Positions 25,472-36,254 of a DNA stretch of 64,000 nt are shown in pieces (the first letter of the stretch is position 1; every line of letters starts with the position of its first letter). The notes under the pieces are model-generated. The model ran no database searches. It saw nothing but the letters and a program-made list of their open reading frames with translations, and was not told the origin of the DNA. The position numbers and the translations under genes were made by a program. Source of the DNA: Streptomyces gobiensis (GTDB lineage Bacteria; Actinomycetota; Actinomycetes; Streptomycetales; Streptomycetaceae). The stretch covers positions 4,896,501 through 4,960,500 of the forward strand of contig NZ_CP086120.1 in assembly GCF_021216675.1 (NCBI RefSeq). Direction: 5' to 3'.

Positions 25472-25675
25472 TCAGGCGGGAACGATGTTCTCCGCCTGCG
25501 GGCCCTTCTGGCCCTGCGTGACGTCGAAGGTCACCTTCTGGCCTTCCTGCAGCTCGCGGAAGCCCTGGGTGGCGATGTTCGAGTAGTGGGCGAAGACGTC
25601 GGCGCCGCCGCCGTCCTGCTCGATGAAGCCGAATCCCTTTTCCGCGTTGAACCACTTCACGGTGCCAGTAACCAT
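25472..25675 (-). CDS. Cold shock protein (CspA family)
   Basis: 67 residues, one cold shock domain. RNP1 KGFGFI and RNP2 VFAHYS are intact and the protein starts [12 protein letters not shown]. It binds single-stranded RNA and DNA and acts as an RNA chaperone; many Streptomyces members (SC7.0/ScoF type) are constitutive. The ATG at 25675 is the natural start, with AAGGAGA before it. A long 5' leader is likely, as for other csp genes; the 316 bp up to the MerR gene contain no further gene. Confidence 0.95.
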   Translation of the reverse strand: MVTGTVKWFNAEKGFGFIEQDGGGADVFAHYSNIATQGFRELQEGQKVTFDVTQGQKGPQAENIVPA

Positions 25676-25928
25676 GCCATGTCTCCTTCGGGGCAGTGCT
25701 CGGGGCTCACACTGTGCGAGCCCCGCGTCGCCGTGATGATTGCCCCGCCCGGAAAACACCGGAAATACAAAGCGCACCCGCTGGCGCAGCGGGCCAGCCA
25801 GCGCACTTGAAGTCTTTTGGGAACCACAACTGCAACGGAGATCAACAGTAGCATGGTGAAATCGACTGGGCACGGTGAGTAATCTGGCTCCGCGGCGGCG
25901 ATAGACAGCCGCTTGTGCTGGGCTCAGT

Positions 25929-25962
25929 GCTCTACGCGTCGGGGTGGCGCTCTACGCGTCGG
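25929..25962. repeat. Two direct copies of GCTCTACGCGTCGG, 20-bp period
   Basis: Perfect 14-base copies at 25929-25942 and 25949-25962 in the gap between the MerR and cold shock genes, near the probable csp promoter region. A tandem operator is possible. Confidence 0.55.
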
Positions 25963-25991
25963 CGGTGGCGGCGCGGTGGCGGCCCCCGTCG

Positions 25992-26345
25992 TCAGGAGTC
26001 GCTGGTGCCGTCTGACTCGGGTGCGCTCTGGCGCAGTTCCTCGTTGAGCCGCAGTGCCTCTTCGAGCTGGTCTTCCAGGATGATGATGCGGCAGGCGGCA
26101 TCGATCGGGGTGCCGCCGTCAACCAGCTCGCGGGCGCGGGCGGCGATGCGCAGCTGATAGCGCGAGTAGCGGCGGTGGCCGCCTTCCGAGCGCAGCGGGG
26201 TGATCAGGCGGGCTTCACCGATGGCCCGGAGGAAGCCGGGCGTGGTGCCGATCATCTCTGCGGCGCGGCCCATTGTGTACGCGGGGTAGTCGTCATCGTC
26301 GAACCGGTCGGTAGCGTGCGGCTTGGCTTCTGGGGGCATTTGCAC
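25992..26345 (-). CDS. MerR-type helix-turn-helix regulator
   Basis: 117 residues. The winged HTH is plain: YTMGRAAEMIGTTPGFLRAIGEARLITPLRSEGGHRRYSRYQLRIAARARELVDGG, followed by a short coiled-coil helix (LEDQLEEALRLNEELRQ). There is no effector domain and no metal-binding Cys, as in BldC-like small MerR proteins. The GTG at 26345 has AGAGG six bases upstream; an ATG two codons later is possible. It lies upstream of the cold shock gene on the same strand. Confidence 0.87.
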   Translation of the reverse strand: MQMPPEAKPHATDRFDDDDYPAYTMGRAAEMIGTTPGFLRAIGEARLITPLRSEGGHRRYSRYQLRIAARARELVDGGTPIDAACRIIILEDQLEEALRLNEELRQSAPESDGTSDS

Positions 26346-26371
26346 CTCTAACCTCTTGTGGGACGCGTCGA

Positions 26372-26403
26372 GGGGCCCCGGCGCCGTACGGCACCGGGGC
26401 CCC
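26372..26403 (-). terminator. Hairpin upstream of the MerR gene
   Basis: GGGGCCCCGG..CCGTAC pairs with GTACGG..CCGGGGCCCC, a 32-base near-perfect palindrome 18 bases after the stop of the possible small gene at 26422. It suggests that a leftward transcript ends here. Confidence 0.65.
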
Positions 26404-26421
26404 GAGGGGTTTCAACACCAT

Positions 26422-26670
26422 CTACCAGCGCTGTGCGCCGGCTTTCGTTTTCCGCATGTCCGCCTGGAAGGCCGGAGATGCGTGGATCGCGAATGTGTGA
26501 CCGGGGACCACCTTCCATTCCGGGGCCTGCGGTACCCGAGTGAGCTGGTTCCTCGCTCGGGCGATCCTGATGGCGTCTGCTCCTCTCTGATCTTCTGGCC
26601 GGTACTGCTTGTCTTCTTGTTGTCCTCTTGCGGTACTCCGCCGCGGCCCCGGAGGCCGCCGACCCGGCAA
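26422..26670 (-). CDS. Possible small or decayed protein
   Basis: 82 codons from a TTG with CTGAGG four bases upstream. The C-terminal half (ARARNQLTRVPQAPEWKVVPGHTFAIHASPAFQADM) looks selected; the N-terminal half does not and an adjacent frame is also open, so a frameshifted remnant is equally likely. A terminator hairpin follows. No family recognised. The rest of 26671-26875 shows no gene. Confidence 0.35.
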   Translation of the reverse strand: MPGRRPPGPRRSTARGQQEDKQYRPEDQRGADAIRIARARNQLTRVPQAPEWKVVPGHTFAIHASPAFQADMRKTKAGAQRW

Positions 26671-26875
26671 TCAGCCTCAGGGTCTCCCTGCACTTCCCGA
26701 CCCCAGGACTCCACTGCCGTGCCGTGTACCGCACGCGCCAGTTCGTATCTGGCGCCTCCATGACTTCGTTGGCTACGCGAGAAAATATAGCGAGGCGAGA
26801 ACGTGATGTCTACCGTAGCCACGACAGATTTTCTGAGTGCGGGAGAGAGAGGTTGTTCGCTCCCGTGGCCCAGCG

Positions 26876-27961
26876 TTAATACACCTTGACGTCGACCAGC
26901 AGGGCCCGGTGGTCCGTGTCCGGCAGGTCCAGGAACTGGCTGCTGATCGGCGTCAGAGTCTCGCTGACCAGGATGTGGTCGATCTGGGCGCCCAGCGGGG
27001 GAGCGGTGAGGGCGGGCCAGGTGGGCGTGCGGGAGTGGCCCAGCAGCCGGGCGCTGTCCCGTAGCCCGGTGTCCAGGATGGCGCGGAAGGTGGCATGGTC
27101 CTGGGAGGAGTTGAAGTCGCCCGCGATGACCGTCCGGGTGTCGCCACGGTCGGCGGCGACCTTGCCCAGCGCCGCCAGCTCCGCGTTCCAAGCGGTCATG
27201 GAGTCCAGCCGGGGCGGCATGGGGTGGGCCACCTGGATACGGACCGGCGTGGCGTTGGGGCCGACCTCGGCCACCGCGCTGGGCATGGAGAGCGTGGCCG
27301 GGATCTCCCGCTCGTCCTTCAGCGGATAGACGCTGAGCAGCGCTGAGCCCTGGGCGGCGCTGCCGCCCGTGATGAGCCGGTACGGGTAGGCCTCACGCAG
27401 TTCCTGGCTCTCCAGGGCGCTCGCGCAGCGGTGGTCGCACTCCTGTACGGAGACGAGATGCGGCCGCTCCCGGCGCAGTACATCCAGCAGGCCCCCGGTA
27501 GCGTTGCCGAACTCCAGATTGGCGGTCAGTACCCGAACCTGCGCCAGCGGTGGTTCCTCCGGGATGATCTGCTCGGAGCCGTACGGCTGGATGTACCACG
27601 CGGTCGCCCCGAGCGCGGCCAGCGCCCAGGCCAGCAGTAGTGGCTGCCGCGCCAGCACGGCGCACAGCAGCGCGAGCCACCCCGGGATGAGGAACCACGG
27701 CAGAAACGCCAGCAGCTGGGGGAGCGGGGCGGGGCCATCCGTGTCGAGTCCCCGCGCGACCAGCGGCAGGCTGATCGGGAGCAGCAGCAGGCCCGCGCAC
27801 CAGGCCAGGGGCCTTCGGTGGCGGGCCCGTCGTCGCTGGGGCACCCGTGCGGGCTCCCGTACGGGCTGTGATGTGGTGAGGTGGTCGTCTTCCCCCGTGT
27901 ACACCCCTCGATAGTGCCTTACCGAGGTGCGGGTGCCGGGAAGGTCAGTGCTGAAGCTCAC
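26876..27961 (-). CDS. Membrane endonuclease/exonuclease/phosphatase-family protein
   Basis: 361 residues. Three hydrophobic segments (residues ~50-120) precede an EEP-fold domain: RVLTANLEFGN, LVSVQECDH (metal Glu), VIAGDFNSSQDHATFR (catalytic Asp-Asn) and the closing DTDHRALLVDV. The domain probably faces outside the cell. Members cleave phosphodiesters in nucleic acids, sphingolipids or inositol phosphates; the substrate is unknown. The GTG at 27961 lies inside the end of the upstream gene; a later GTG at 27904 is possible. Confidence 0.83.
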   Translation of the reverse strand: MSFSTDLPGTRTSVRHYRGVYTGEDDHLTTSQPVREPARVPQRRRARHRRPLAWCAGLLLLPISLPLVARGLDTDGPAPLPQLLAFLPWFLIPGWLALLCAVLARQPLLLAWALAALGATAWYIQPYGSEQIIPEEPPLAQVRVLTANLEFGNATGGLLDVLRRERPHLVSVQECDHRCASALESQELREAYPYRLITGGSAAQGSALLSVYPLKDEREIPATLSMPSAVAEVGPNATPVRIQVAHPMPPRLDSMTAWNAELAALGKVAADRGDTRTVIAGDFNSSQDHATFRAILDTGLRDSARLLGHSRTPTWPALTAPPLGAQIDHILVSETLTPISSQFLDLPDTDHRALLVDVKVY

Positions 27962-28397
27962 CCTTCAGCATGTCACCCCACCCTGCCTGGATCATGGTCT
28001 GGAAAGCCCACTTCCCGTCTGATTTCACCAGGATGTCCGCATAGCGCATCTCCTGTGTCCCGCCGTCCATCGTCATCGTCGCCCGGGTAATGACGATCGC
28101 GAGTGAACCGCTGAGGAAGAAGGGTGTACGGACCGACTCGAACTGGACGTCCTCGCCGCCGTCCCCCATGACCTGGGTCATGGTGGTGGTGAACTGCCCC
28201 TGGTCCCACTGGCCCGACCAGCCGTTGCCGGCCGAGTCATCGGTCACCAGGTTGAGCGGGAACACCGCCATATCGGCCATGTGCTGGATGTCGGCGCTGG
28301 TGCTGTGCGCGTCGTACTGGCGGAACCATTCCGCCAGGCTGTGGCGGTCCTCGTCGGTCGGGGTGAAGCCGGTGATGGTTTCGGCGTCGAACGGCAT
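27945..28397 (-). CDS. SnoaL-like (NTF2-fold) protein
   Basis: 150 residues. A cone-shaped NTF2/SnoaL-type fold is suggested by AEWFRQYDAHSTSADIQHMADMAVFPL, RTPFFLSGSLAIVITRATM and a C-terminal DGKWAFQTMIQAGWGD strand. Such proteins are small cyclases, isomerases or binding proteins; no catalytic pair can be assigned. AAGGGGG precedes the ATG. It overlaps the EEP gene start by 17 bases and is behind the AT-rich palindrome at 28461-28476. Confidence 0.7.
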   Translation of the reverse strand: MPFDAETITGFTPTDEDRHSLAEWFRQYDAHSTSADIQHMADMAVFPLNLVTDDSAGNGWSGQWDQGQFTTTMTQVMGDGGEDVQFESVRTPFFLSGSLAIVITRATMTMDGGTQEMRYADILVKSDGKWAFQTMIQAGWGDMLKGELQH

Positions 28398-28460
28398 GGT
28401 GGTGGGTGCCCCCTTGGTATGGCCGAGCTGAGACAGGGAGGGTACTTCCCGCCTCGCAGG

Positions 28461-28476
28461 TAATCAAACTTGATTA
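28461..28476 (-). promoter_or_regulatory. AT-rich palindrome upstream of the SnoaL-like gene
   Basis: TAATCAA-AC-TTGATTA, 64 bp before the start. It stands out in this GC-rich DNA and looks like a MarR- or TetR-type operator. The responsible regulator is unknown. Confidence 0.5.
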
Positions 28477-28539
28477 GCGGCGCCCGTACGTGCGGGCTGT
28501 GGCAACGCGGCGGCGTGGCAGGCACACCACCGCCGCGCG

Positions 28540-29358
28540 TCAGGGCAGGAGCCCCGCCCGCCGGGCCGCGACCACCGCCGCCAGCCGGGTATGCACGCCC
28601 AGCCGCCGCATGGCCGAGCGCAGATACCCCTTCACCGTCTCCGGGCTGACCCCCAACCGCTCCGCGGCGTCCGCGTTGGTCGCCCCGGCCGCCACCCAGG
28701 CAAGTACGTCAAGCTCACGCGGTGCGAGCGAGACCGCCCCGGCCGGACCGGCGCTCCCGGCCGCCGCCGTGGCGAGCCGCCCGCACGCGGCCAGCAACTC
28801 CTCCCGCAGCACGGGATCGTCAATACGAGGGGCCAGCGCACGCAGTTCCGCATGCGCCCCGCGGACCTCTTCCCAGCCCGGCGGACCGTGCACCCGGGAT
28901 GCCAGCTGCCGCGCCTCGTCCCGTACGGCCAGCGCCTGCTCCGCGTCACGTGCCACGGCCACCGCCGCCGTCAGCACCCGGTCCCCGAAGGGAAGCGGCT
29001 CGCGCAGCGCCCCGTACAGGACCCCGCGGACCCGCCGGCGTACCACCAGTGGGACCGCCAGCACCGCGCACAGCCGCTCGGCGCCGACTTCGGCGTCGTA
29101 CTCATGGCTGATGGAGCGCGAGGACCGGTAGTCAACCACCGCCACCGGCCGCTGCAGCGCCAGGCACTTGCCGCCCAGACCGCTGCCCGCCACCACCCGC
29201 AGTCCCCGCAGCGCATCGGTCACCGTGCCGCTCAACTGGTCGATCCGTAACTGACGATGGGTGTCCAGCAGTCCGCCGAAGGCCACCGGCAGCCCACAGG
29301 CACGGCGCAGTTCCAGCAGCGCCGCCCGTATCTCCGCGGTCTCGCCCGGCTCCGGCAT
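28540..29358 (-). CDS. GAF-LuxR transcriptional regulator
   Basis: 272 residues. A GAF-like sensory domain (residues ~10-150: CGLPVAFGGLL, LRGLRVVAGSGLGGKCLA, AVLAVPLVVRRRVRGVLYG) is joined to a C-terminal LuxR HTH (SLAPRELDVLAWVAAGATNADAAERLGVSPETVKGYLRSAMRRLGV). The ATG at 29358 is chosen with AGGAAGG eight bases upstream; an ATG six codons earlier is possible. It is divergent from two acyl-CoA synthetase genes across 94 bp, so it probably controls them in response to a small molecule. Confidence 0.85.
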   Translation of the reverse strand: MPEPGETAEIRAALLELRRACGLPVAFGGLLDTHRQLRIDQLSGTVTDALRGLRVVAGSGLGGKCLALQRPVAVVDYRSSRSISHEYDAEVGAERLCAVLAVPLVVRRRVRGVLYGALREPLPFGDRVLTAAVAVARDAEQALAVRDEARQLASRVHGPPGWEEVRGAHAELRALAPRIDDPVLREELLAACGRLATAAAGSAGPAGAVSLAPRELDVLAWVAAGATNADAAERLGVSPETVKGYLRSAMRRLGVHTRLAAVVAARRAGLLP

Positions 29359-29452
29359 GGCCCCGTCCTTCCTCATCCCCCCTTCCGGGGGTAGTGAGTT
29401 CCGTTCCCCTGAGTACACGATGCTCACGACCGCAGGACAAGGGGGAGGACAC

Positions 29453-31144
29453 ATGACGGCAATTCATCCCACAGCTGGTCCCACCGAGGAGTTCCGGTCC
29501 GCCCGTGACATTCTGCTGCGGCATCGCGAGGATTACGCGGCAGCCTGTGCGGAGTTCACCTGGCCGGCTCCCGAGCACTTCAACTGGGCACTTGACTGGT
29601 TCGACCGGATCGCGCGGGGCAATGACCGTACGGCGCTGCACATCGTCGAGGAGGACGGCAGCGAGCGGCGGATCTCCTTTGACGCCATGCGGGTACGCTC
29701 CGACCAGGTCGCCCGCTGGCTGCGTGAGCGGGGCGTACGGGCCGGGGACCGGGTGGTCGTCATGCTCGGCAACCAGGTGGAGCTGTGGGAGACCCTGCTG
29801 GCCGCCATGAAGCTGCGCGCCGTCGTCATTCCCGCCACCCCGCTGCTCGGCCCGGCCGATCTCGCCGACCGGATCGAACGGGGGGAGGCCGGGCATGTGG
29901 TCGTACGGGCTCAGGACACCGGGAAGTTCGCTGGGCTGCCCGGCGACTACAGCCGTATCGCGGTCGGCGGGGCCGAGCCGGGATGGCTGGCCTATGAGGA
30001 CGCCTACGACAGACCGGCGGAGTTCATGCCGGATGGCGTCACCCGGGCCGACGACACCCTGCTCCTCTACTTCACCTCCGGCACCACCGCCCAGCCCAAG
30101 CTCGTTGAGCACACCCATGCCTCCTATCCCATCGGCCATCTGTCCACGCTGTACTGGATTGGGCTGCGCCCGGGCGATGTCCACCTCAATATCTCGTCAC
30201 CCGGCTGGGCCAAGCACGCCTACAGCAACTTCTTCGCGCCCTGGTCGGCCGAGGCGACTGTCCTTGTCGTCAACTACGCACGCTTTGACGCCGCCCGGCT
30301 GATGGCGGAGATGGACCGCGCCCAGGTCACGACCTTCTGTGCGCCGCCCACGGTGTGGCGGATGCTGATCCAGGCCGACCTGGGGCAGCTCCGTACCCCG
30401 CCACGGGAGGCCGTGGCGGCGGGCGAGCCGCTCAATCCTGAAGTGATCGAACGGGTGCGGTACGGCTGGGGCGTTACGGTCCGGGACGGCTTCGGCCAGA
30501 CCGAGACGAGCCTCCAGATCGGGAACTTCCCCGGCCAGCCGCTGAAGACCGGCTCGATGGGGCTGCCCAGCCCCGGCTTCGCCATTGAACTCATCGACCC
30601 GGTCAGTGGTAAACCGGGAGCCGAGGAGGGCGAGATCTGCCTTGATCTGACCCGCCGTCCGGCCGGACTGATGACCGGCTACCGGGGTGACGCCGAGCGC
30701 ACGGCGGAAGCGATGGCGGGCGGCTACTACCGCACCGGCGACATCGGAGCCCGGGACGCGTACGGCTATATCACCTACATCGGACGCGCCGACGATGTCT
30801 TCAAGGCCTCCGACTACAAGATCTCCCCCTTTGAGCTGGAGAGCGCCCTGCTCGAACATGAGGCGGTCGCCGAGGCCGCGGTCGTGCCCTCACCGGATTC
30901 GCTGCGGCTCGCGGTGCCCAAGGCCTATGTGCTGCTGGCCGAGGGCTGGGATCCCGGACCCGGGACCGCTGCGGCGATCTTCGCGCACTCCCGGTCGGTC
31001 CTCGCCCCCTACAAGCGGATCCGTGTGCTCGAGTTCGCCGAGCTGCCGAAGACCGTCTCCGGGAAGATCCGCCGGGTCGAACTGCGCGTCCACGCGGCCC
31101 GCGCGGACAGCCGGTCCGCCGAGTACCGGGAGGAGGGCCGATGA
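29453..31144 (+). CDS. AMP-forming acyl-CoA synthetase (medium-chain/aromatic type)
   Basis: 563 residues of the ANL superfamily. The P-loop-like A3 motif [12 protein letters not shown]5 [15 protein letters not shown]7 [11 protein letters not shown] and the A10 lysine in [14 protein letters not shown] are intact. It activates a carboxylic acid as acyl-AMP and makes the CoA thioester. The A5 region (GQTETS) and [10 protein letters not shown] resemble the medium-chain/benzoate branch more than FadD; the acid is not known. GGGGGAGG precedes the ATG at 29453. Its stop overlaps the next start by four bases (ATGA). Confidence 0.87.
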   Translation: MTAIHPTAGPTEEFRSARDILLRHREDYAAACAEFTWPAPEHFNWALDWFDRIARGNDRTALHIVEEDGSERRISFDAMRVRSDQVARWLRERGVRAGDRVVVMLGNQVELWETLLAAMKLRAVVIPATPLLGPADLADRIERGEAGHVVVRAQDTGKFAGLPGDYSRIAVGGAEPGWLAYEDAYDRPAEFMPDGVTRADDTLLLYFTSGTTAQPKLVEHTHASYPIGHLSTLYWIGLRPGDVHLNISSPGWAKHAYSNFFAPWSAEATVLVVNYARFDAARLMAEMDRAQVTTFCAPPTVWRMLIQADLGQLRTPPREAVAAGEPLNPEVIERVRYGWGVTVRDGFGQTETSLQIGNFPGQPLKTGSMGLPSPGFAIELIDPVSGKPGAEEGEICLDLTRRPAGLMTGYRGDAERTAEAMAGGYYRTGDIGARDAYGYITYIGRADDVFKASDYKISPFELESALLEHEAVAEAAVVPSPDSLRLAVPKAYVLLAEGWDPGPGTAAAIFAHSRSVLAPYKRIRVLEFAELPKTVSGKIRRVELRVHAARADSRSAEYREEGR

Positions 31145-32751
31145 GCCAGCTCTCCTACGCACAAGGCGCTGAGGACACCTCGCTGCTCGCCGACACCATC
31201 GGGGCCAGCCTCGCCCGGGCCGTCACCGCGTACCCCGGGCGCGACGCGCTGGTGGATATGCCCTCGGGCCGTCGCTGGACATATGAGCGCTTCAGCAGAG
31301 ACGTTGACGCCGTCGCCCGCGGACTGCTCGCACAGGGCGTCGGCCGGGGTGACCGGGTCGGGATCTGGGCCGTCAACTGCCCGGAGTGGGTGATGGTGCA
31401 GTACGCCACCGCCCGGATCGGGGCGATCATGGTCAACATCAACCCCGCCTACCGGACGCATGAGCTGGCCTACGTGCTGAACCAGGCCGGAATCGGGGTG
31501 CTGATCTCCTCCGTTGTCTACAAGACAAGCCACTACCGGCGGATGATTGAGGATGTACGCAGCGAATGCCCGGCGCTGCGTGAGGCCGTCTATATCAACG
31601 ACCCGAGCTGGGACGCGCTGATCGAGAGCGGCGCAGCGGTGCCGTACGAGCGGCTGGCCGAGCGGGAATCCGGGCTCTCCTGCCACGACCCGGTCAATAT
31701 CCAGTACACCTCCGGCACCACCGGTTTCCCCAAGGGCGCGACGCTTTCGCACCACAACATCCTCAACAACGGTTATTTCGTCGGGGAGACGCTCGGCTAC
31801 ACCGAGGCCGACCGGATCTGTGTGCCGGTCCCCTTCTACCACTGCTTCGGCATGGTCATGGGGAATCTGGCCGCCACCAGCCATGGCGCCTGTGTTGTCA
31901 TCCCGGCCCGTACCTTTGACGCCGAGAAGACCCTGCACGCGGTGGAGCGTGAACGGTGCACCTCGCTCTACGGGGTGCCGACGATGTTCATCGCGGAATT
32001 CGGTCTGCCGGACTTCGCCACCTACGATCTCTCCTCCCTGCGCACCGGCATCATGGCCGGATCGCCGTGCCCGGCCGAGGTGATGAAGCGGGTCGTCGCC
32101 GAGATGGGGATGGCCGAGGTCTCCATCTGCTACGGGATGACGGAAACCTCACCCGTCGCCACCCAGACCCGTCGCGACGACGATCTGGAGCGCCGTACCA
32201 GCACGGTCGGGCGGGTGCTGCCGCATATCGAGGTCAAGGTCATCGACCCGGCGTCCGGGCGGACGGTGGAGCGCGGGGTGCCGGGTGAGCTGTGTACCCG
32301 GGGCTACAGCGTGATGCTGGGCTACTGGAATCAGCCCGAGCGGACGCAGGAGGCGGTGGACGAGGCCGGCTGGATGCACACCGGTGATCTGGCCGTGCTG
32401 CGCGCGGACGGCTACGTACAGATCGTGGGCCGGATCAAGGACGTGATCATCCGGGGTGGCGAGAACATCTACCCACGGGAGATCGAGGAGTTTCTGCACG
32501 GGCACCCGAAGATTTCCGATGTGCAGGTCGTCGGCGTCCCGGACGCGGCGTACGGGGAGGCGGTGCTGGCCTGTGTGATCCTGCGGGATCCCGCGGACGT
32601 CATCACCCATGCGGAGGTGGTGGAGTACTGCGAGGGGAGGCTGGCGCGGTACAAGGTGCCGCAGCGGGTGCGGGTGGTGGATTCGTTTCCGATGACGGTA
32701 AGCGGCAAGGTACGCAAGGTAGAACTCCGCGCCCGCTTCTCCACCCAGTAA
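31141..32751 (+). CDS. FadD-like fatty acyl-CoA synthetase
   Basis: 536 residues. ANL motifs: [73 protein letters not shown] and the A10 lysine in [12 protein letters not shown]. The layout is typical of long- or medium-chain fatty acyl-CoA ligases, a different branch from the synthetase just upstream with which it is translationally coupled. Two different acid:CoA ligases in one regulated unit suggest use of a mixed or unusual carboxylic acid. Confidence 0.88.
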   Translation: MSQLSYAQGAEDTSLLADTIGASLARAVTAYPGRDALVDMPSGRRWTYERFSRDVDAVARGLLAQGVGRGDRVGIWAVNCPEWVMVQYATARIGAIMVNINPAYRTHELAYVLNQAGIGVLISSVVYKTSHYRRMIEDVRSECPALREAVYINDPSWDALIESGAAVPYERLAERESGLSCHDPVNIQYTSGTTGFPKGATLSHHNILNNGYFVGETLGYTEADRICVPVPFYHCFGMVMGNLAATSHGACVVIPARTFDAEKTLHAVERERCTSLYGVPTMFIAEFGLPDFATYDLSSLRTGIMAGSPCPAEVMKRVVAEMGMAEVSICYGMTETSPVATQTRRDDDLERRTSTVGRVLPHIEVKVIDPASGRTVERGVPGELCTRGYSVMLGYWNQPERTQEAVDEAGWMHTGDLAVLRADGYVQIVGRIKDVIIRGGENIYPREIEEFLHGHPKISDVQVVGVPDAAYGEAVLACVILRDPADVITHAEVVEYCEGRLARYKVPQRVRVVDSFPMTVSGKVRKVELRARFSTQ

Positions 32752-32806
32752 CGGGGCTCCCGCCCCGGGGCCCTTCCCCGGGGCGGGGGTGGGGACCTCT
32801 GTGCCC

Positions 32807-33200
32807 GCCCCTTCCCGGGTGTGCCGGTATGCGGCTCCGCCGCGTGGCGGGGCTTCGCCCGGCTGCGGGGGTGCCGGGGGTGGGCTTCCCCGATTCCCGC
32901 CCCTTCCCGTAACCGGGCCAACCCCGGGGCCCCGGGGTTGGCCCGGTTACGGGCCGGTGGCCGGGTTGTGCCCACCAGGCGTCGCGAGCTCCGCCCCGGG
33001 GGTGGGCCGGAGCGTTGTGGCTGGTGTGGGTGGGTGGTTGCGTAGCAGGGCGGGCCCACAGCCCCTCACGGGGCTGCGAGTGCCCACAACACGGGGCTCT
33101 GGGGTGGCGCTCGCCCCTCTACGCAACCCACCGCCCACCCCAGCGCCCCGGCGCTCCGGGCCGCCCCGCCGCAGGGCGCCCCGCCGGGGCGGGGTTGGGG
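32807..33200 (+). repeat. Interspersed 394-bp intergenic element, copy 1
   Basis: Non-coding, extremely GC-rich and full of nested inverted repeats: GGTTGCGTAG (33036-33045) pairs with CTACGCAACC (33119-33128), with smaller hairpins inside. An inverted homologous copy of the same length is at 40597-40989. It fills the gap between convergent genes ending at 32751 and 33234, so it may also end both transcripts. No transposase is present. Confidence 0.82.
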
Positions 33201-33233
33201 AGGAACCCCGCCCCGGCGGGGCACGGGCTGCCT

Positions 33234-35009
<1,776 letters not shown>

Positions 35010-35060
35010 TTGAGTACTCCTGAGTGGGCCGTCGAAGCCTGGCGGGCTGTTCCCGCTGTT

Positions 35061-35096
35061 TTCCGTAATGCGGAAGTAGTGTTCTGCTATATGGAA
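35061..35096 (-). promoter_or_regulatory. Paired TTCC-N7-GGAA operators upstream of gcl
   Basis: TTCCGTAATGCGGAA (35061-35075) and TTCTGCTATATGGAA (35082-35096), centres 21 bp or two helical turns apart. The same pair with the same spacing precedes hyi; single versions precede katA and aceB. Likely an IclR-family (AllR-type) site; the assignment is inference. Confidence 0.65.
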
Positions 35097-35207
35097 GCAA
35101 TGTAAGACGCGGCTATCCACGAGTCAAGGGAAGGAGGCCGGAGAATGGCCGTGAAAAGGTGTTTTCGGCCGGTCGGGGCCGGTCGCGGGCCGGGAACGGC
35201 CGCGGTC

Positions 35208-35927
35208 TTACGCCCCGGTGCGGATCAGCTGGTCGGCGGCGTCATTGACCGGCTGCGGAGTGCCGGTCAGGTCCAGTACGAACAGCGGCAGACCCAGCTC
35301 GTCCGCGCGGGAACGGGCGTCGCGCGCGAACCCCGCGAGCGAGAAGCAGACGGCGACCGCCGACTCATGGAGGCCGTTGAGCCACAGCGTCTCGATGCCC
35401 CGCAGGGTGGTCGGCGAGGTGGTGGGATCGACCTGGGCGACGACCCCGGGGCCGCGCAGGTCGACCCCCGAGGCGGTGCGGGTCTCCACGGCGCGTACCT
35501 CAGCGAAGCCCAGCCAGCGCAGATACTGCCCCGCGGCCAGCACCGCGTCGCGCGCGGTGCGGATCGTCACCGGGCGGAAGGCGGGGCGGTTGGGAACCGC
35601 CGGCTGGGGGCAGTCTGTGGCGTCCACCGGGGGGACGGAGGGCTGGGGTACCGCCGCGTCCGCCGCGGCACCGTCCACGGGCAGCCGCAGCAGGGCACCA
35701 CAGCCACAGCCCAGCTCCGGATGTGGCCACTCCTCCCGGCGGCCGCAGGTCCCGCAGCGCACGGCCACCCAGGAGTCCGCCCAGGTGCGGTGCTGGATCC
35801 GTACCGGAACGCCATCGTGGAGCAGTGGCGGGGTGACCGGGGCGCCGCACGGACATGGGTATGTGGGCGGGGCGTACGCGTGCTCACGACGGCACACCGG
35901 GCAGCGCACCGGCACATTCTCCGTCAT
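35208..35927 (-). CDS. Zinc-ribbon protein with a decayed Mrr-like nuclease fold
   Basis: 239 residues. The N-terminal ~95 residues carry CPVC, CPCG, CGTCG and CGCG knuckles, consistent with two zinc ribbons. After a Pro-rich linker, the C-terminal domain (FRPVTIRTARDAVLAAGQYLRWLGF, ASGVDLRGPGVVAQVDPTTSPTTLRGIETLWLNGL, AVAVCFSLAGFARDARSRADELGLPLFVLD) follows the strand order of the Mrr/PD-(D/E)XK nuclease fold, but QVD stands where active enzymes have a Q/E-x-K, so catalysis is probably lost. ATG at 35927 with GAGG nine bases upstream. Function unknown. Confidence 0.6.
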   Translation of the reverse strand: MTENVPVRCPVCRREHAYAPPTYPCPCGAPVTPPLLHDGVPVRIQHRTWADSWVAVRCGTCGRREEWPHPELGCGCGALLRLPVDGAAADAAVPQPSVPPVDATDCPQPAVPNRPAFRPVTIRTARDAVLAAGQYLRWLGFAEVRAVETRTASGVDLRGPGVVAQVDPTTSPTTLRGIETLWLNGLHESAVAVCFSLAGFARDARSRADELGLPLFVLDLTGTPQPVNDAADQLIRTGA

Positions 35928-36254
35928 CTCTGCCATCCTCGGATCCACCACGGGACGTTGGGTCAGTGCGACTGTGCCCATCGTCCCTGATCCGCGGCGC
36001 CGTGGGGAGAGATTCCCGGCAGGGAGTGCCAGAAGCGCCGGGAGCATCAGGGCGGATCTCGCGCGAAGGCCCCGCGTGCCGCGGGGCCTTCGTGGTGGTG
36101 ACGCCCGACGGTGCGAGGCTGGGCGCGACAGGACGTTCGCGCCGCCGGGCGGGTTCGCGGGAGATTCGCGGGAGAGGTGCTTTGTTCCCGTACCGCCAAC
36201 CACCCCTCATGCACGGATCGGCGGTACGGGAACGCGCTCGGGCTGACCTCCCAA

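Noticed and set aside
32807-33200. Insertion sequence
   Set aside because: Neither copy of the element contains a transposase frame, and clear target duplications were not seen; it is treated as an intergenic repeat.
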